Source: Bursaphelenchus xylophilus
Lineage: Eukaryota > Nematoda > Chromadorea > Rhabditida > Aphelenchoididae
NCBI GenBank assembly: GCA_904066235.2
Contig: CAJFCV020000002.1
Span: 930,001 to 994,000, forward strand
DNA: 64,000 nucleotides
Direction: 5' to 3'
In this document: positions 42,350 to 54,528 of the stretch, one piece after another
How the letters are laid out: each line of letters opens with the position of its first letter
Position numbering within the stretch: position 1 is the first letter of the stretch
Program-made: the position numbers and the translations under genes
Notes under the pieces: generated by a model
What the model was told of the DNA's origin: nothing
Seen by the model: only the letters and a program-made list of their open reading frames with translations
The model's database searches: none

Positions 42350-42725
42350 AAAGCAAGAAGTTTCACAGTGCAAAGGTTGTCATATAAATATTCAAAAAAT
42401 TTTTCCAAATTGCGATTTTCGGTGGACAAAAAAGTCAACGCCCAAATCGAAAAATTGGCGTCCACATAATTTTTTCTCGGCACCGAATTTTGAAATCCCT
42501 TGCATTTATCTAAACCCAACGTTTGTTTTTCGAAATCAGCGCACAAGTCCTAATTCTGCACCAAAGACTTCAGTGCTTGAGTCAGCACCGCATTTCGGAA
42601 TTCGGTGCTGAAAAAATGAAGTCGACGCCAATTTTTCGATTTGGGCGTCGACTTTTTTGTGCACCGAAAATCGCGATTTGGAGAAAGTTTTTGTTATTTA
42701 TATGACCACCTTTATGTACAGTGCA
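42350..42725. repeat. Imperfect palindrome of an unnamed family
   Basis: CAGTGCAAAGGTTGTCATAT on the left and TATGACCACCTTTATGTACA plus GTGCAAAG on the right. The arms share ATTGCGATTTTCGGTG / GCACCGAAAATCGCGA and AAAAAAGTCAACGCCCAAAT / ATTTGGGCGTCGACTTTTTT. Non-coding. Confidence 0.7.
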
Positions 42726-42738
42726 AAGAGAACTTTGG

Positions 42739-42800
42739 TTTTCTGACAGTGCGTGTCGCCGGTTTTAGTTCGGCGACTTCCGGACGGACTAGTAATCCCA
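42739..42800. repeat. GTCGCCG hairpin repeat, copy 3
   Basis: TCTGACAGTGCGTGTCGCCG then AGTTCGGCGACTTCCGG and ACTAGTAATCCC, matching 33,179-33,240 in the same orientation. Confidence 0.5.
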
Positions 42801-43547
42801 AGTCATCATCTACGTTCAGTGTTGCAAAATCACTGCCCCAAGCGAACGATTATCGCGTAGCCCGAACACAAAGATTTCAGTAATTTCAGAGAGACCTAGA
42901 CATTGAATGCCGGTCTCTAGTTTAGACTTTTTAATACTAAATACAACAAAGTGCTATGACCTCTACCTAAGTACGTTCAAAAAGCAAACATTTTCCATTA
43001 AGTCACCCTAGCTCAAACATGAATCGCAATACGAAGAAAGTGTCAAACTTGGAATGCAGGTGGTTTAGCGTGCCCGAAACTTCTGGCTACACGGAATAAC
43101 TTAATTCATTTTAAAACACGATTTCTGACTCACTGAATCTGCCGTGTGCAAGGCCGGGACATAGAAAAAAATCGATTTTGAGTTTTTTGTTTTAAAATGA
43201 CTGCAGGCATCCAGTAAACATATGTCTGAAATATTTTTGTCTAATTCTCGCATTAACCTACTGTAATTTACAATTTACTGTTTTTACAGTAATCGACTAT
43301 AACAACAAAACCACACGTCAGAACTAGCTGAAATTGACAATACTTATGTTTTAGGCTACGCCCGTCATAAAAAACACTGAATCTGGACCGTCGGGTTACT
43401 GTAACATACCGCAATGTGGGTTCGGCCGAACAAAATCGGCCATAAAAAAGTTATTTCCCAAATGCCGCAGCTGATTTTTACATATGTTAATCAGCGTAAA
43501 ATTCTGCCCTAGAAACATTAAAAAAAAGTGTAAAAAGTCATCACCCC

Positions 43548-43619
43548 TTTTTCGTGGTGTAGTGGATTTTGGTCGAAATTAGTAATCCGAAGGTCCCGGG
43601 TTCGATCCCCGTGGAAGGA
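43548..43619 (+). other. tRNA-like segment (Thr-AGT-like) in FB2 copy 2, left arm
   Basis: A-box TGGTGTAGTGG at 43,555-43,565 and B-box GGTTCGATCCC at 43,599-43,609, start to start 44 nt as in a real tRNA. Numbered from these, positions 32-38 read TTAGTAA, placing AGT at the anticodon. The 5' half of the anticodon stem and the acceptor stem no longer pair, so it is a decayed tRNA. Confidence 0.75.
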
Positions 43620-44625
43620 AAATGCGTAAAACTGCACAAAACCTCAAAAAATCGGTTGAGGTGGATTGATTATGTATATCAGAAGTATGAAAAATTGTAT
43701 CAAAGTTGATTTCCGAACTTGAAAGCATTTTTTTGATGATGAAACTTGGATTTTGGTTTCCGTGGATTATGGTGCAAATTTAGTCTAGGAAATGGCTAGA
43801 GTTGTTTATAATTAGGTTTTTTAGCCTTCTGAATTCAATGGAGCAGGGTTTTTGGCCATAGGATTACTGTAACATAGACAAAACGGATTTCGGCCGCTTA
43901 AAATCGGCCGTAAAACGGTTGTTTCTAAACATACGCAGCTAATTCTTCAATTTTTGGAATCAGCGTGAAATTTCACACAATTTGCGCCTAAACAATGGCT
44001 TATTGGTTGAATACTTTGTTTTCAGTGGTGACTTACTTTAAAACTTGGAAATTGTAAATAAAACTATGTTAGCGAAAGAATTAGCCGAAAATATTTTGAG
44101 GCTAAGTTTCATCAACGTATGCAAACATTTTTATACCAAAATCTCAGAATTTTTTTTTTCGATTTCCACGGATGACTTTTTTTACTGAAAAATTTCTAAT
44201 CTGCTCGAAAAAAAATCCTTGGAATTTGTGCGGCCAGTTAGGATATTATAGTTAATGATTCTAAAGCAGAATTTCACGCTGATTCCAAAAATTGAAGAAT
44301 TAGCTGCGTATGTTTAGAAACAACCGTTTTACGGCCGATTTTAAGCGGCCGAAATCCGTTTTGTCCATGTTACAGTAATCCTATGGCCAAAAACCCTGCT
44401 CCATTGAATTCAGAAGGCTAAAAAACCTAATTATAAACAACTCTAGCCATTTCCTAGACTAAATTTATACCATAATCCACGGAAACCAAAATCCAAGTTT
44501 CATCATCAAAAAAATGCTTTCAAGTTTGGAAATCAACTTTGATACAATTTTTCATACTTCTGATATACATAATCAATCCACCTCAACCGATTTTTTGAGG
44601 TTTTGTGCAGTTTTACGCATTTTCC

Positions 44626-44695
44626 TTCCACGGGGATCGAACCCGCGACCTTCGGATTACTAAATTTGACCAAAATCCACTACACCACGAAAAAG
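44626..44695 (-). other. tRNA-like segment in FB2 copy 2, right arm
   Basis: Inverted partner: GGGATCGAACC at 44,633-44,643 and CCACTACACCA at 44,677-44,687, the same 44-nt spacing on the minus strand. The loop reads TTAGTAA on minus. Confidence 0.75.
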
Positions 44696-45115
44696 GGTTG
44701 ATGACTTTTTACACTTTTTTTAATGTTTCTAGGGCAGAATTTTACGCTGATTAACATATGTAAAAATCAGCTGCGGCATTTCAGAAACAAATTTTTTATG
44801 GCCGATTTTGTTCGGCCGAAACCACATTGCGGTATGTTACAGTAACCCGACCGCCGAAATTCTGGATTCACAATGACGAGCATACCCCAAAACATCAGTA
44901 TTCTCAATTTCAGCCATTTCTAGTGAGTAATATTGCTGTAATTGTCGATTACTGTAAAAACATTAAATTGTAAATTACAGTAGGTTAATGAGAGAATTAA
45001 GCAAAAATCTTTCAGGAATAGGTTTACTGGATGCCTGCGGTCATTTTAAAATCTAAAACTCAAAATCGATTTTTTTCTATGTCCACGGCTGATTCAGTGA
45101 CTCAGAAATCGTGTT

Positions 45116-48100
45116 TTAAAACAGACTTTTTTACAAACTGAAGCTTCCCTCCAAGGGGCCCGGACATTGTTGCAACGACCATCACCAAATTTCTTGAAAC
45201 TTGGCCAGTAGAATGGCCTGAGCATGTTGATGAAAAGCGAAGAAGGGTTTCGCGAAATTTCAACCAGTCCGGGATTACTGTAACAATTTGGGTTTTGTAA
45301 AGCAGCCGTTGTCGTGGACCGGGCAACAGCCCTACGGGGCTGAAACTTCTTGTCTGTATGTTTTCGAGCATGGCCAACATTTTTCTAATTGAAACTTTTT
45401 TTGTATCTTTTCGTCTTTCGGTAGTACCGTAATCGTCATGATACCATATCGATTACTGTAAAAAATTGGAGCGAGTGTAACAAATTTTTAAACTTGATTA
45501 TAAAAGTTGGACACCCTTCCCGTAAAATAAGACAAAAAAATCAAAAATAAAAATATAAGTTTTTGAGATATACGCGTTCAAAATTGCTATGTTCGGTTAC
45601 TGTAGGACCAAAATAGAGACGATCAATTTTTAAACTTTTCCATTAATCGCTACGGTTCACATATTAATAGCATGACATAAGAGGAATGTTTTCAGGTTGA
45701 AAAATTAATAATAGAGCTTTTATTTTAGGGTTTATACGAAGGTTACTGTAATTTCCAACTTTTATTAAGTTCGCTAACAATTTTATTGGAATGACGAATT
45801 TAGACAAGCTATCCGGGTCAGAAACGCGCATACATCATGGAAGACAGAAATCAGAATCGTAATACTACCTATTCCTGAAATAGTGGGAGATTACGGTAGC
45901 CGTACCCACTTTTTTCGCTGTTTGGCCGCGGCATTCTTTGGGACAGTTAGTGTAACAACTTTTGAGCCCTGAAGTTCATTCAGCATCACCAGGGGAGTAT
46001 TTCAGCAAAAAATCGCGAAAATAAAAACATAAGTTTTTGAGAAAATCCCGGATTACGGTCATTTTAGGGGATTTTTGGGCCGTCTGGCCGCGGCATTGTT
46101 TGGAGCTGCGAGTGTAACAACTTTTGAAGCCTGAAATTCATTCAGGATGGATAGAAGAGTATTTCAGTAAAAAATCGCGAAAATAAAAATATAAGTTTTT
46201 GAGAAAATCCGGGATTACGGTCATTTTGGGGGGTTTTTGGGCCGTCTGGCCGCGGCATTGTTTGGAGCTGCGAGTGTAACAACTTTTGAAGCCTGAAATT
46301 CATTCAGGATGGATAGAAGAGTATTTCAGTAAAAAATCGCGAAAATAAAAATATAAGTTTTTGAGAAAATCCGGGATTACGGTCATTTTGGGGGGTTTTT
46401 GGGCCGTCTGGCCGCGGCATTGTTTGGAGCTGCGAGTGTAACAACTTTTGAAGTCTGAAATTCATTCAGGATGGATAGAAGAGTATTTCAGCAAAAAATC
46501 GCGAAAATAAAAGTATAAGTTTTTGAGAAAATCCCGGATTACGGTCATTTTAGGGGATTTTTGGGCCGTCTGGCCGCGGCATTCTTTGGAGCTGCGAGTG
46601 TAACAACTTTTGAAGTCTGAAATTCATTCAGGATGGATAGAAGAGTATTTCAGCAAAAAATCGCGAAAATAAAAATATAAGTTTTTGAGAAAATCCGGGA
46701 TTACGGTCATTTTGGGGGGTTTTTGGGCCGTCTGGCCGCGGCATTCTTTGGAGCTGCGAGTGTAACAACTTTTGAAGTCTGAAATTCATTCAGGATGGAT
46801 AGAAGAGTATTTCAGCAAAAAATCGCGAAAATAAAAGTATAAGTTTTTGAGAAAATCCCGGATTACGGTCATTTTAGGGGATTTTTGGGCCGTCTGGCCG
46901 CGGCATTCTTTGGAGCTGCGAGTGTAACAACTTTTGAAGTCTGAAATTCATTCAGGATGGATAGAAGAGTATTTCAGCAAAAAATCGCGAAAATAAAAGT
47001 ATAAGTTTTTGAGAAAATCCCGGATTACGGTCATTTTAGGGGATTTTTGGGCCGTCTGGCCGCGGCATTCTTTGGAGCTGCTAGTGTAACAACTTTTGAA
47101 GCCTGAAATTCATTCAGGATGGATAGAAGAGTATTTCAGCAAAAAATCGCGAAAATAAAAATATAAGTTTTTGAGAAAATCCGGGATTACGGTCGTTTTG
47201 GGGGTTTTTGGGCCGTCTGGCCGCGGCATTCTTTGGAGCTGCGAGTGTAACAACTTTTGAGTCTTGAAATTTACTCAGCATGACCAGGGAAGTATTTCAG
47301 CAAATAATCGGGAAAATAAAAGTATAAGCTTTTGAGAAAATCCCGGATTACGGTAGTTCCGGACAGAAAATCCCCTATAATGACCGTAATTTCGGATTTT
47401 CTCAAAAACTTATACTTTTATTTTCCCTATTTTTTTCTTAAAGACTCTCCTATATATTCTGAACAAATTTCCAGTCTCAAATCTGGTTACACTAGTAGCT
47501 CCAAAGAATGCCGCGGCCAGACGGCCCAAAAACCCCCAAAATGACCGTAATCCCGGATTTTCTCAAAAACTTATATTTTTATTTTCGCGATTTTTTACTG
47601 AAATACTCTTCTATCCATCCTGAATGAATTTCAGGCTTCAAAAGTTGTTACACTCGCAGCTCCAAACAATGCCGCGGCCAGACGGCCCAAAAACCCCCAA
47701 AATGACCGTAATCCCGGATTTTCTCAAAAACTTATATTTTTATTTTCGCGATTTTTTACTGAAATACTCTTCTATCCATCCTGAATGAATTTCAGGCTTC
47801 AAAAGTTGTTACACTCGCAGCTCCAAACAATGCCGCGGCCAGACGGCCCAAAAATCCCCTAAAATGACCGTAATCCAGGATTTTCTCAAAAACTTATGTT
47901 TTTATTTTCGCGATTTTTTGCTGAAATACTCCCCTGGTGATGCTGAATGAACTTCAGGGCTCAAAAGTTGTTACACTAACTGTCCCAAAGAATGCCGCGG
48001 CCAAACAGCGAAAAAAGTGGGTACGGCTACCGTAATCTCCCACTATTTCAGGAATAGGTAGTATTACGATTCTGATTTCTGTCTTCCATGATGTATGCGC

Positions 48101-48800
48101 GTTTCTGACCCGGATAGCTTGTCTAAATTCGTCATTCCAATAAAATTGTTAGCGAACTTAATAAAAGTTGGAAATTACAGTAACCTTCGTATAAACCCTA
48201 AAATAAAAGCTCTATTATTAATTTTTCAACCTGAAAACATTCCTCTTATGTCATGCTATTAATATGTGAACCGTAGCGATTAATGGAAAAGTTTAAAAAT
48301 TGATCGTCTCTATTTTGGTCCTACAGTAACCGAACATAGCAATTTTGAACGCGTATATCTCAAAAACTTATATTTTTATTTTTGATTTTTTTGTCTTATT
48401 TTACGGGAAGGGTGTCCAACTTTTATAATCAAGTTTAAAAATTTGTTACACTCGCTCCAATTTTTTACAGTAATCGATATGGTATCATGACGATTACGGT
48501 ACTACCGAAAGACGAAAAGATACAAAAAAAGTTTCAATTAGAAAAACGTTGGCCATGTTCGAAAACATACAGATAAGAAGTTTCAGACCCGTAGGGCGAT
48601 CACCTGGTCCACGACAACAGCCGCTTTATAAAACACAAAATGTTACAGTAATCCCGAAATAATGCAAATTTTGGGAAAACGTTTGACGCTTTTGATATAT
48701 GCCCTGTGGGTGTTCTATGAGCCAAATTTGAAGAAATTCGGTGATGGTCACCGCAACAATGTCCGGGCTATGCTTCACTTTGTAAAAAAGTCCGTTTTAA
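45116..48800. mobile_element. FB1 long foldback element, copy 2
   Basis: 3.69 kb between TTAA at 45,116 and 48,797. It has the same ends and arms as the 7.1-kb copy but in reverse orientation, so its left end matches that copy's right end. Nine tandem units of about 162 bp run one way (about 45,930-47,340) and four the other (about 47,400-48,020), against six and three in copy 1. The turn contains TAGTTCCGGACAGA. No transposase is present. Confidence 0.92.
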
Positions 48801-49278
48801 ACATCTTTGTCATCACGCCAAACTACATTACTTCAAAAAAAATTTTAACAATAAAATTCAAAAATTTTTACTAAAATTAAAAATGGAAGAGAGTAAACCC
48901 AAAAACGTCCAGTTTACTGTGAAAAGGGGTATTTTATTTTTGCCCTTTCAATGGCCGCATTTCACGGCATTCCAGGAAGCATTAGGCAAACGAACATGCA
49001 GCTGCAGCCGACGTCCAGACGTGTTGTTTCGGAGACGAATTTTTACGAAAAATTATTGCTCTTTTTGGGCGTGGAGAGAGCCGAAGGAGTAATGAAATCG
49101 AGAGGACCAGCAATTAGGTTGTACAGAGGCCACAGGTGAACATACGAAAAGAAGTTGGCGGATTGCGTTGTTGGCTTTGAAGAATGCTTTATAAAGAGCA
49201 GTACAGCTATTGACTGACGTTTTTTCTTCAAATTTTTCATGTCTATTTTACACAGAACATTTAGGAATCTGATGATGT
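48801..49278. other. Sequence right of FB1; possible exon of unknown gene
   Basis: A plus-strand open stretch at 48,954-49,139 (start MAAFHGIPGSIRQTN, end MKSRGPAIRLYRGHR) is GC-richer than its surroundings and ends beside a possible donor CACAG/GTGAAC. Its phase does not join the TMEM216-like exons downstream. Not recognised. Confidence 0.25.
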
Positions 49279-49345
49279 TTATCAGTCTGTCGGGAAAATA
49301 GCGAGCGCTCAGTCGCAACGAAAATCGCATCGACGCCTAAAAATT
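49279..49345. mobile_element. M3 half element
   Basis: CAGTCTGTCGGGAAAATAGC followed by CAGTCGCAACGAAAATCGCA; the right terminus is not present. Confidence 0.55.
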
Positions 49346-49377
49346 ATCATCAAAAATCGAATTGCTTTTACATTTTG

Positions 49378-49822
49378 CAAGGGAAGTACCCCAAGTGCGA
49401 CGCTCAGATTTTCTTTAAATTTTGCACACGCTTCGGGCATAGACCAGATATCAATTCCTGAAAGTTTTAGCTCGCACTTTGTAAACGCGACCGATATACC
49501 AAACTATCTTTGCCGCCGAGAGAGTATGCTAAATGCGGAGAACGATCAGAGAGAAGAAAGCTTTTTGTTCATAACTTTGCAATTTTCGTGCGTAAAAAAT
49601 TGATTTTTTGTGGAAACATTACCCTCTATGGTAGAAATAGGTATGAAACTTTTCGTGCGGAAATTTGGCCAAAGGTGTGAACGTTTCACCAACTTAACGA
49701 CCCAAAAATCTCAGTTGTTTCTACAAAGCGCGAGCTGGGATTCTCGCATATATTTTAGAAAAAAATATTGTAAATTTGTGTCAAGTTTCATCAAAATCTG
49801 GGCGTTGGGGTACTTCCCCTGC
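49378..49822. mobile_element. M2 element, inverted orientation
   Basis: GCAAGGGAAGTACCCCAAGT to GGGGTACTTCCCCTGC; the TCGCACT part of the right end is deleted. Confidence 0.88.
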
Positions 49823-50368
49823 AAGTAGAAACAGCTGGCTTCTTGAATATTCAATAAACGTCGCCAACGAGAGATTGCGCGAAATGCGGAGAGCGTTCAG
49901 GAGAAAAACACTTTTTGGCAATACTTCTGATCATCTCATCACAGCTAAAAACTCGCATACGATATCTTAAAAACAAGTAATCTAACACAATGAATTGCAC
50001 TACTAAAACCTGTTTAAACTTTTTATTTTACTCAACAACAGAAACGGACACGCAATCTACCCCTCTACCACAGTCAAGGCCCTTCTCATGTACGTTTGTT
50101 GTATAATTTCGGGAAGACAAAAGAAGATGACGACACTCGGATGTGCTCATAGGAAATATGTACAATGCTCTCGATTCGTACTCATCCGACTTTTGTTGTT
50201 CGGCTTTTTTGACTCCGCACTTTCCACGCTACAATCAGCGTGTTTTCAATTTTTCGCGGCCTTGGCTTTCTCCGTTGCCATGGTGATCTCTGAATTTCCG
50301 AGATATGGCCACGAAATCTCTTGAAATGCCGCGCGAAAAGGCTTGAGGTTATTTCAAATACGAGTAAG

Positions 50369-51226
50369 ATGCTGTTGAAATCTCGTCAGATTGTAAGTCG
50401 CGTTCCAGTTTATCCAAAATCTAATTATTCCTTTATCCAAAGTCTAATAAAAATTGATTTTTTTAAAAATTCAAAAACTTTCAGCGCTCTTCGTTGCCTT
50501 TGGAAATACTCTTATACATAAATGCACGAATTTCAATCGTCTTCTTTTTCGTTTTCATTGGAATTCACATTTATAAATGTAAGTTGAACTGCGGTTTTTG
50601 TTTTCAAAAGTACTTTAGCTACATATCTTCATGTGCCAAAGCATGCCGACGTCAGCGAGCTCATTATCTTACTTTCATTTGGACCCTTGGAAGCCTTGAG
50701 AATTTCTTGGGGTAAGTTGAGGGTTATGAAGGTTCGATGGGACGGAAAAATGTTATGTCATAGACAACGTTGATGACGTAATTGTAGGCTATATCTTCTT
50801 TGAGAAATATTTTTTTCGCTTTGAAGGAAACACCATGGCAGGTCGAAGGTTTCCTAAATTTGTGATTTTCCAAGGCCTCCAAGCACTGATATTGACATAC
50901 CAATATAAGTATTTAAATAACGAAAATATTGCCTCAAGCAACAAAACATCCAAACTTACGAAGAAACACCCATATCTTACTGACTCTTAATTTCACGTGT
51001 TTCAGCTCGTCGCGGGAATTTGACGGAGACGACGGCCTTTATCGCCTTTTCATTGATGTTATCGCTGGCGATTATCGCGATCTGTGTGTATATCGGCTTC
51101 TTCCAGAACTACGTCTTGATGGTCGAACTTATACTGGCCTCGATTGAAGGTGGATTCGTCATCTTCGAAATCTTATGCTCCATCGCTGCAGTGGCCTCGT
51201 TTTCGAGGACTTCTAGCTCGAGTTAA
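50369..51226 (+). CDS. TMEM216/TMEM17-family ciliary transition-zone membrane protein
   Basis: Four exons on plus: 50369-50392, 50485-50578, 50619-50711 and 51006-51226, 432 nt, 143 aa plus stop, close to TMEM216 length. The family pattern is clear: RSSLPLEILLYINA at the start of membrane segment 1, VSELIILLSFGPLEALRISWG (segment 2), ARRGNLTETTAFIAFSLML (segment 3), and FQNYVLMVELILASIEGGFVIFEIL (segment 4). Proteins of this group sit in the transition zone of primary cilia within the MKS module; in nematodes this means ciliated sensory neurons. TMEM216, TMEM17 and TMEM80 are too similar to choose between here. The 8-residue first exon is supported by phase and the GTAAGT donor but is short, so the true start could lie upstream. 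Confidence 0.82.
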
Positions 51227-51457
51227 CTGTACAGAAACCTCATTCGTTTTGTGAAAAATAAGAAACATAAAGCAGCTCAAATATAATTTTAATTGCTCTG
51301 TTGCTACAGTAGGAGATAATATAATAGTTGAAAATACGTCGAAAGGATTATCCAGTCCAATGCTTACTACAATTAGTTGGTCATGCCTTCCGTTGGATGC
51401 AGGGCTGCGAAGGAATGGTTGCAAATTGTATTGAAAACGCAAGGAAAACAAAAGAAC

Positions 51458-51690
51458 AAAAATCTGATCCAGTGACAAAAAAAAGTACCATTTTGCGTCC
51501 AGGAAGCATCGAAAAATATGGCAAAATACCTCCTTCTCCAATGAAAAAACTCAGGTTTCAAAAGCCCGCTCTTTCTGTGAGGGAAAGGGCGCCTTCAAAA
51601 CGAAGTTTTTTCACTTGCAGAGGGAAGCATTTTACCACATTTTTCATACTTCCCGGATGCAAAATGGCACATTTTTGCCACTGGATTTGT
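51458..51690. mobile_element. M1 hairpin element, both ends cut
   Basis: Runs from ATCTGATCCAGTGACAAA to TTTTGCCACTGGAT; the outer CAGTGGGGGACC is missing on both sides. Confidence 0.75.
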
Positions 51691-51793
51691 AATTTTTGCA
51701 TTATTTCTGGAAGTGTCGTTATTCACAGGCCAAAATTTCTCCAGATGGAACTTTTTTCTTCCCGTGCTCATCGTTATTTTCCCGGTGGCTCTA

Positions 51794-52043
51794 CAGTGAC
51801 GGACGGACCTGATCCGGTGGCAAAAAACGTACCATTTTGCATCCGGGAAGTATCAAAAAATGTGGCAAAATACCTCCTTTTCAAAGCGAAAAAACTCCGA
51901 TTTCAAAAGCGCGCCCGCGCTTTTTGTGAGGGCCCTTCAAAACAAGGTTTTTTCACTTGTAGAGGCAAGCATTTTGCCACATTTTTGATACTTCTCGGAT
52001 GTAAAATGGTATGTTTTTTGCCACTGGATTAGGTCCCCCACTG
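51794..52043. mobile_element. M1 hairpin element, intact
   Basis: TA, CAGTGACGGACGGACCTGAT (a 4-bp GGAC duplication) to TTAGGTCCCCCACTG, TA. Its right flank recurs at 36,334-36,382. Confidence 0.85.
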
Positions 52044-52125
52044 TATTTACATAGACGGTATTCTCAGTATGACCCTTGGATTTCGAAAAAACTAAGAGCC
52101 ATAGAGCAATGTTAGTATAAAATAA

Positions 52126-52228
52126 GGGAGGTTTTTTAATTGGAGAGGGAGGCATTTTGCTACATTTTTTGATACTTCCCGGATGCGAAATGGTACTTTT
52201 TTCCACCTGATCAGGTCCGTTACTCTAT
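52126..52228. mobile_element. M1 right half only
   Basis: From TTTTTAATTGGAGAGGGAGG to CCTGATCAGGTCCGTTACTC; the left arm is absent. Confidence 0.7.
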
Positions 52229-53287
52229 GAAAATTTTGAAAATTTCTGGCAGTATCTGTCTGACTAATTGCTTGAATTGCACACTTCAAGCACTGAAGGT
52301 TGTCACACCTTCAATTTCCATCACCGACCCGCCCATTGCATTCCAAAATGCATCACATTCCTCAAGGGTCCAATGAACCTTGACCGTCTGCCTTCTTCCT
52401 CTCAACAGAGGCTGAAAGTCCATCTGGAACAGATAACATCAGCAACTCCACATTTTTTCACCGGTTCGGCCACGCGGTTTCACCCTACAAAAATGTGCCA
52501 GTCCGAAACCGGCTGTCCTGCGCGCTGAGACTGTACTCGAAAAATACTTAAAAGCGTTATCTGATCGCCTTCGCCGATAAGGATCAGTCTCTCAGAATCG
52601 GAAAGATACATGAACACTAAATAGACGGCTCAAACAGGGAGCGTCGTGTTTATCGAAAGCAATCTAAGCTTTCAAGAAGTTTCCAGCGATGCAAAGCCCG
52701 TTTTTCTGTAGGGTCGAGGAGTTGCGTTGTTTACGAATGGAATAGATTACACTCGCCATTTTCGCGGATAATGGGTATAAGAGAAGATTCGATTCGATTT
52801 TTTTGGGGTGTTGTTTCAAAACGAGGCAGCTGGAATTTATTGGATTGTAGGTGAAATGTCTTATTTTGGAAGGTTGCAAAGCGATCACATTTGTAAAGGT
52901 CCCAGAGAGATGCTCGTCTAGACTTTTTCGCGTACCAACTTTTCGGCTTGACGACAGTTCGGGTCAACAAAAAATGAACCGCAGGGCAGGTGGATAGGCA
53001 AACAAAAGGTTGTAAGAAGTGCCTAGCATGCCTGGCAAAGTTGTTGGATGCACTGGGCAAAGACTCGCAATGTGTCTACTTTTCGAATTTTACCTTTATT
53101 ACTAACGTTAGTTCTGTTTACTTTGAGTTATTGTAACATATAAAAGGCCAAAATTTGCCACAAAAAACGAGGATCAATGTATGCGAAATAGATGGCAAGC
53201 TATTCTGGACCTCATCAACCTCATTTTTTCTACCAACTGAGCCTTTTTCGAGCCTCATGCATACAACCATGAACCGAGCCGATCCTT
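52229..53287. other. Intergenic sequence without a recognised gene
   Basis: No convincing exon. The stretch 52,990-53,145 (GGCAGGTGGATA, GACTCGCAATGTGTCTACTT, GAGTTATTG) has a diverged relative at 54,825-55,015, so it may be another repeat. Confidence 0.35.
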
Positions 53288-53733
53288 ACAAAGGAAGTAC
53301 CTCAAGTGCGACGATCAGATTTTCTTTAAATTTCGCCCGCACGTCGGGCATAAACATCAATTTCTGAAAGTTTTAGCTTGCGATATGCCAGCGCTACCGA
53401 GATATTGAACCATCTTTGCCGGCGAGAGAGTACGCTAAAAGTGGAGAGCAGTCAAAGAGAAAAGCACTTTTTGGCCATAACTTTGTTAGTTTCACGCGGA
53501 AAAAATTGATATTCTGTGGAAACATTACCCTTTATGATACAAATAGGCATGAAACTTTTTGTGCCGAAATTCGGCAAAAAGTCTTAAATTTTCGCCGACT
53601 TTCGATCTAAAAATCTCGGTTCTTTTTGCAAAGCGCGAGCTTGGATTCTCCCATATATTTTGTAAAGAAAAATTATAAGTTTGTGCCAAGTTTAATCAAA
53701 ATCTGAGCTTCGCACTTGAGGTACTTCCCTTGT
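53288..53733. mobile_element. M2 element, inverted orientation
   Basis: ACAAAGGAAGTACCTCAAGT to ACTTGAGGTACTTCCCTTGT; complete but with several substitutions in the ends. Confidence 0.86.
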
Positions 53734-54365
53734 TCAAAAAAGTCCGCTGAAAAGTTCAAATGCTCCCCGCTGTGATCCGCAAAACTCTATGCAATATTGC
53801 CCTACCCAAGGTTGATCTTTCCCACCCACCCTACAAACCTACGAACTCTGCCCTTTTATCGCAGACCGTTAAAATTCAATGCGACCCGAAAGTCTTCCGG
53901 GCGATTCATCAACCGCCAATTTTACTCCTATATACATCCATCTTTCGAAATGTTTCCAACAAGTTTGTAATGACAAAAGTACATTTTTGACGCACCCGGA
54001 CCCCATCCAGACTGCGGTTGGTCAGAGTATAAAAAAGTTGTAATTTTCTGAAATTTCACGTATCGCCGGAAAAATCGAGAATATTTCGTGCTTTGTGACA
54101 CTTCCGTATTAAACTTGGAAATTGGGGCCGTAGATGTAATGCTTGAAAACATAAAAAAGTCAAGTATTTTGTGGTTTTTTGATGGGTGTTTCGTGTTTTT
54201 CGGGATACTGGGGAATTATGTATGTAATTCCAAATCTTAAGATTTTTGTTTTATTTTGTTTTTTTTTGATTGGCTTTGTTTGATTCACAGAGCTATAATT
54301 TCCCCTGTATATCTGAATAAAGTGACGACACAAAAGACCTGATGTGAGGTAACAATTTGAAATAT

Positions 54366-54528
54366 TTACGACCTGACCCAGTGGCAAAAAACGAATCTTT
54401 TTGTGAGGGAAAGGCGCCCTTCAAAACGAATTTTTTTCACTTGGACAGGGAAGTATTTTGCCACATTTTTTGATGCTTCCCGGCTGCAAAATGGTACGCT
54501 TTTTGCCACTGGATCAGGCCCCTCACAG
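54366..54528. mobile_element. M1 hairpin element, left arm deleted
   Basis: GACCTGACCCAGTGGCAAAA runs into CTTTTTGTGAGGGAAAGG and then a full right arm to CAGGCCCCTCACAGTA. Confidence 0.78.

Larger units (their letters stand above)
43111..45119. mobile_element. FB2 long foldback element, copy 2
   Basis: About 2.0 kb, bounded by TTAA at both ends (43,111-43,114 and 45,116-45,119). Ends AACACGATTTCTGACTCACT and AGTGACTCAGAAATCGTGTT. Arms of about 0.9 kb surround a short unique centre near 44,050-44,260. Both arms carry tRNA-like segments. Its right TTAA is also the left TTAA of FB1 copy 2. Confidence 0.9.

Noticed and set aside
42083..42373. Minus-strand open frame starting MHCETSCFVGCFRLSLALFF, like a signal peptide
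   Set aside because: It overlaps the left arm of the 42.35-kb palindrome and has no recognisable domain or supporting exons.
42642..42883. Possible C-terminal exon ending SLPQANDYRVARTQRFQ
   Set aside because: The first part overlaps the GTCGCCG repeat and a palindrome. No upstream exon in a matching phase was found.
43555..43619. A functional tRNA-Thr(AGT) gene
   Set aside because: A and B boxes and the anticodon loop look right, but the acceptor stem and half of the anticodon stem do not pair, and it is embedded in a repeat.
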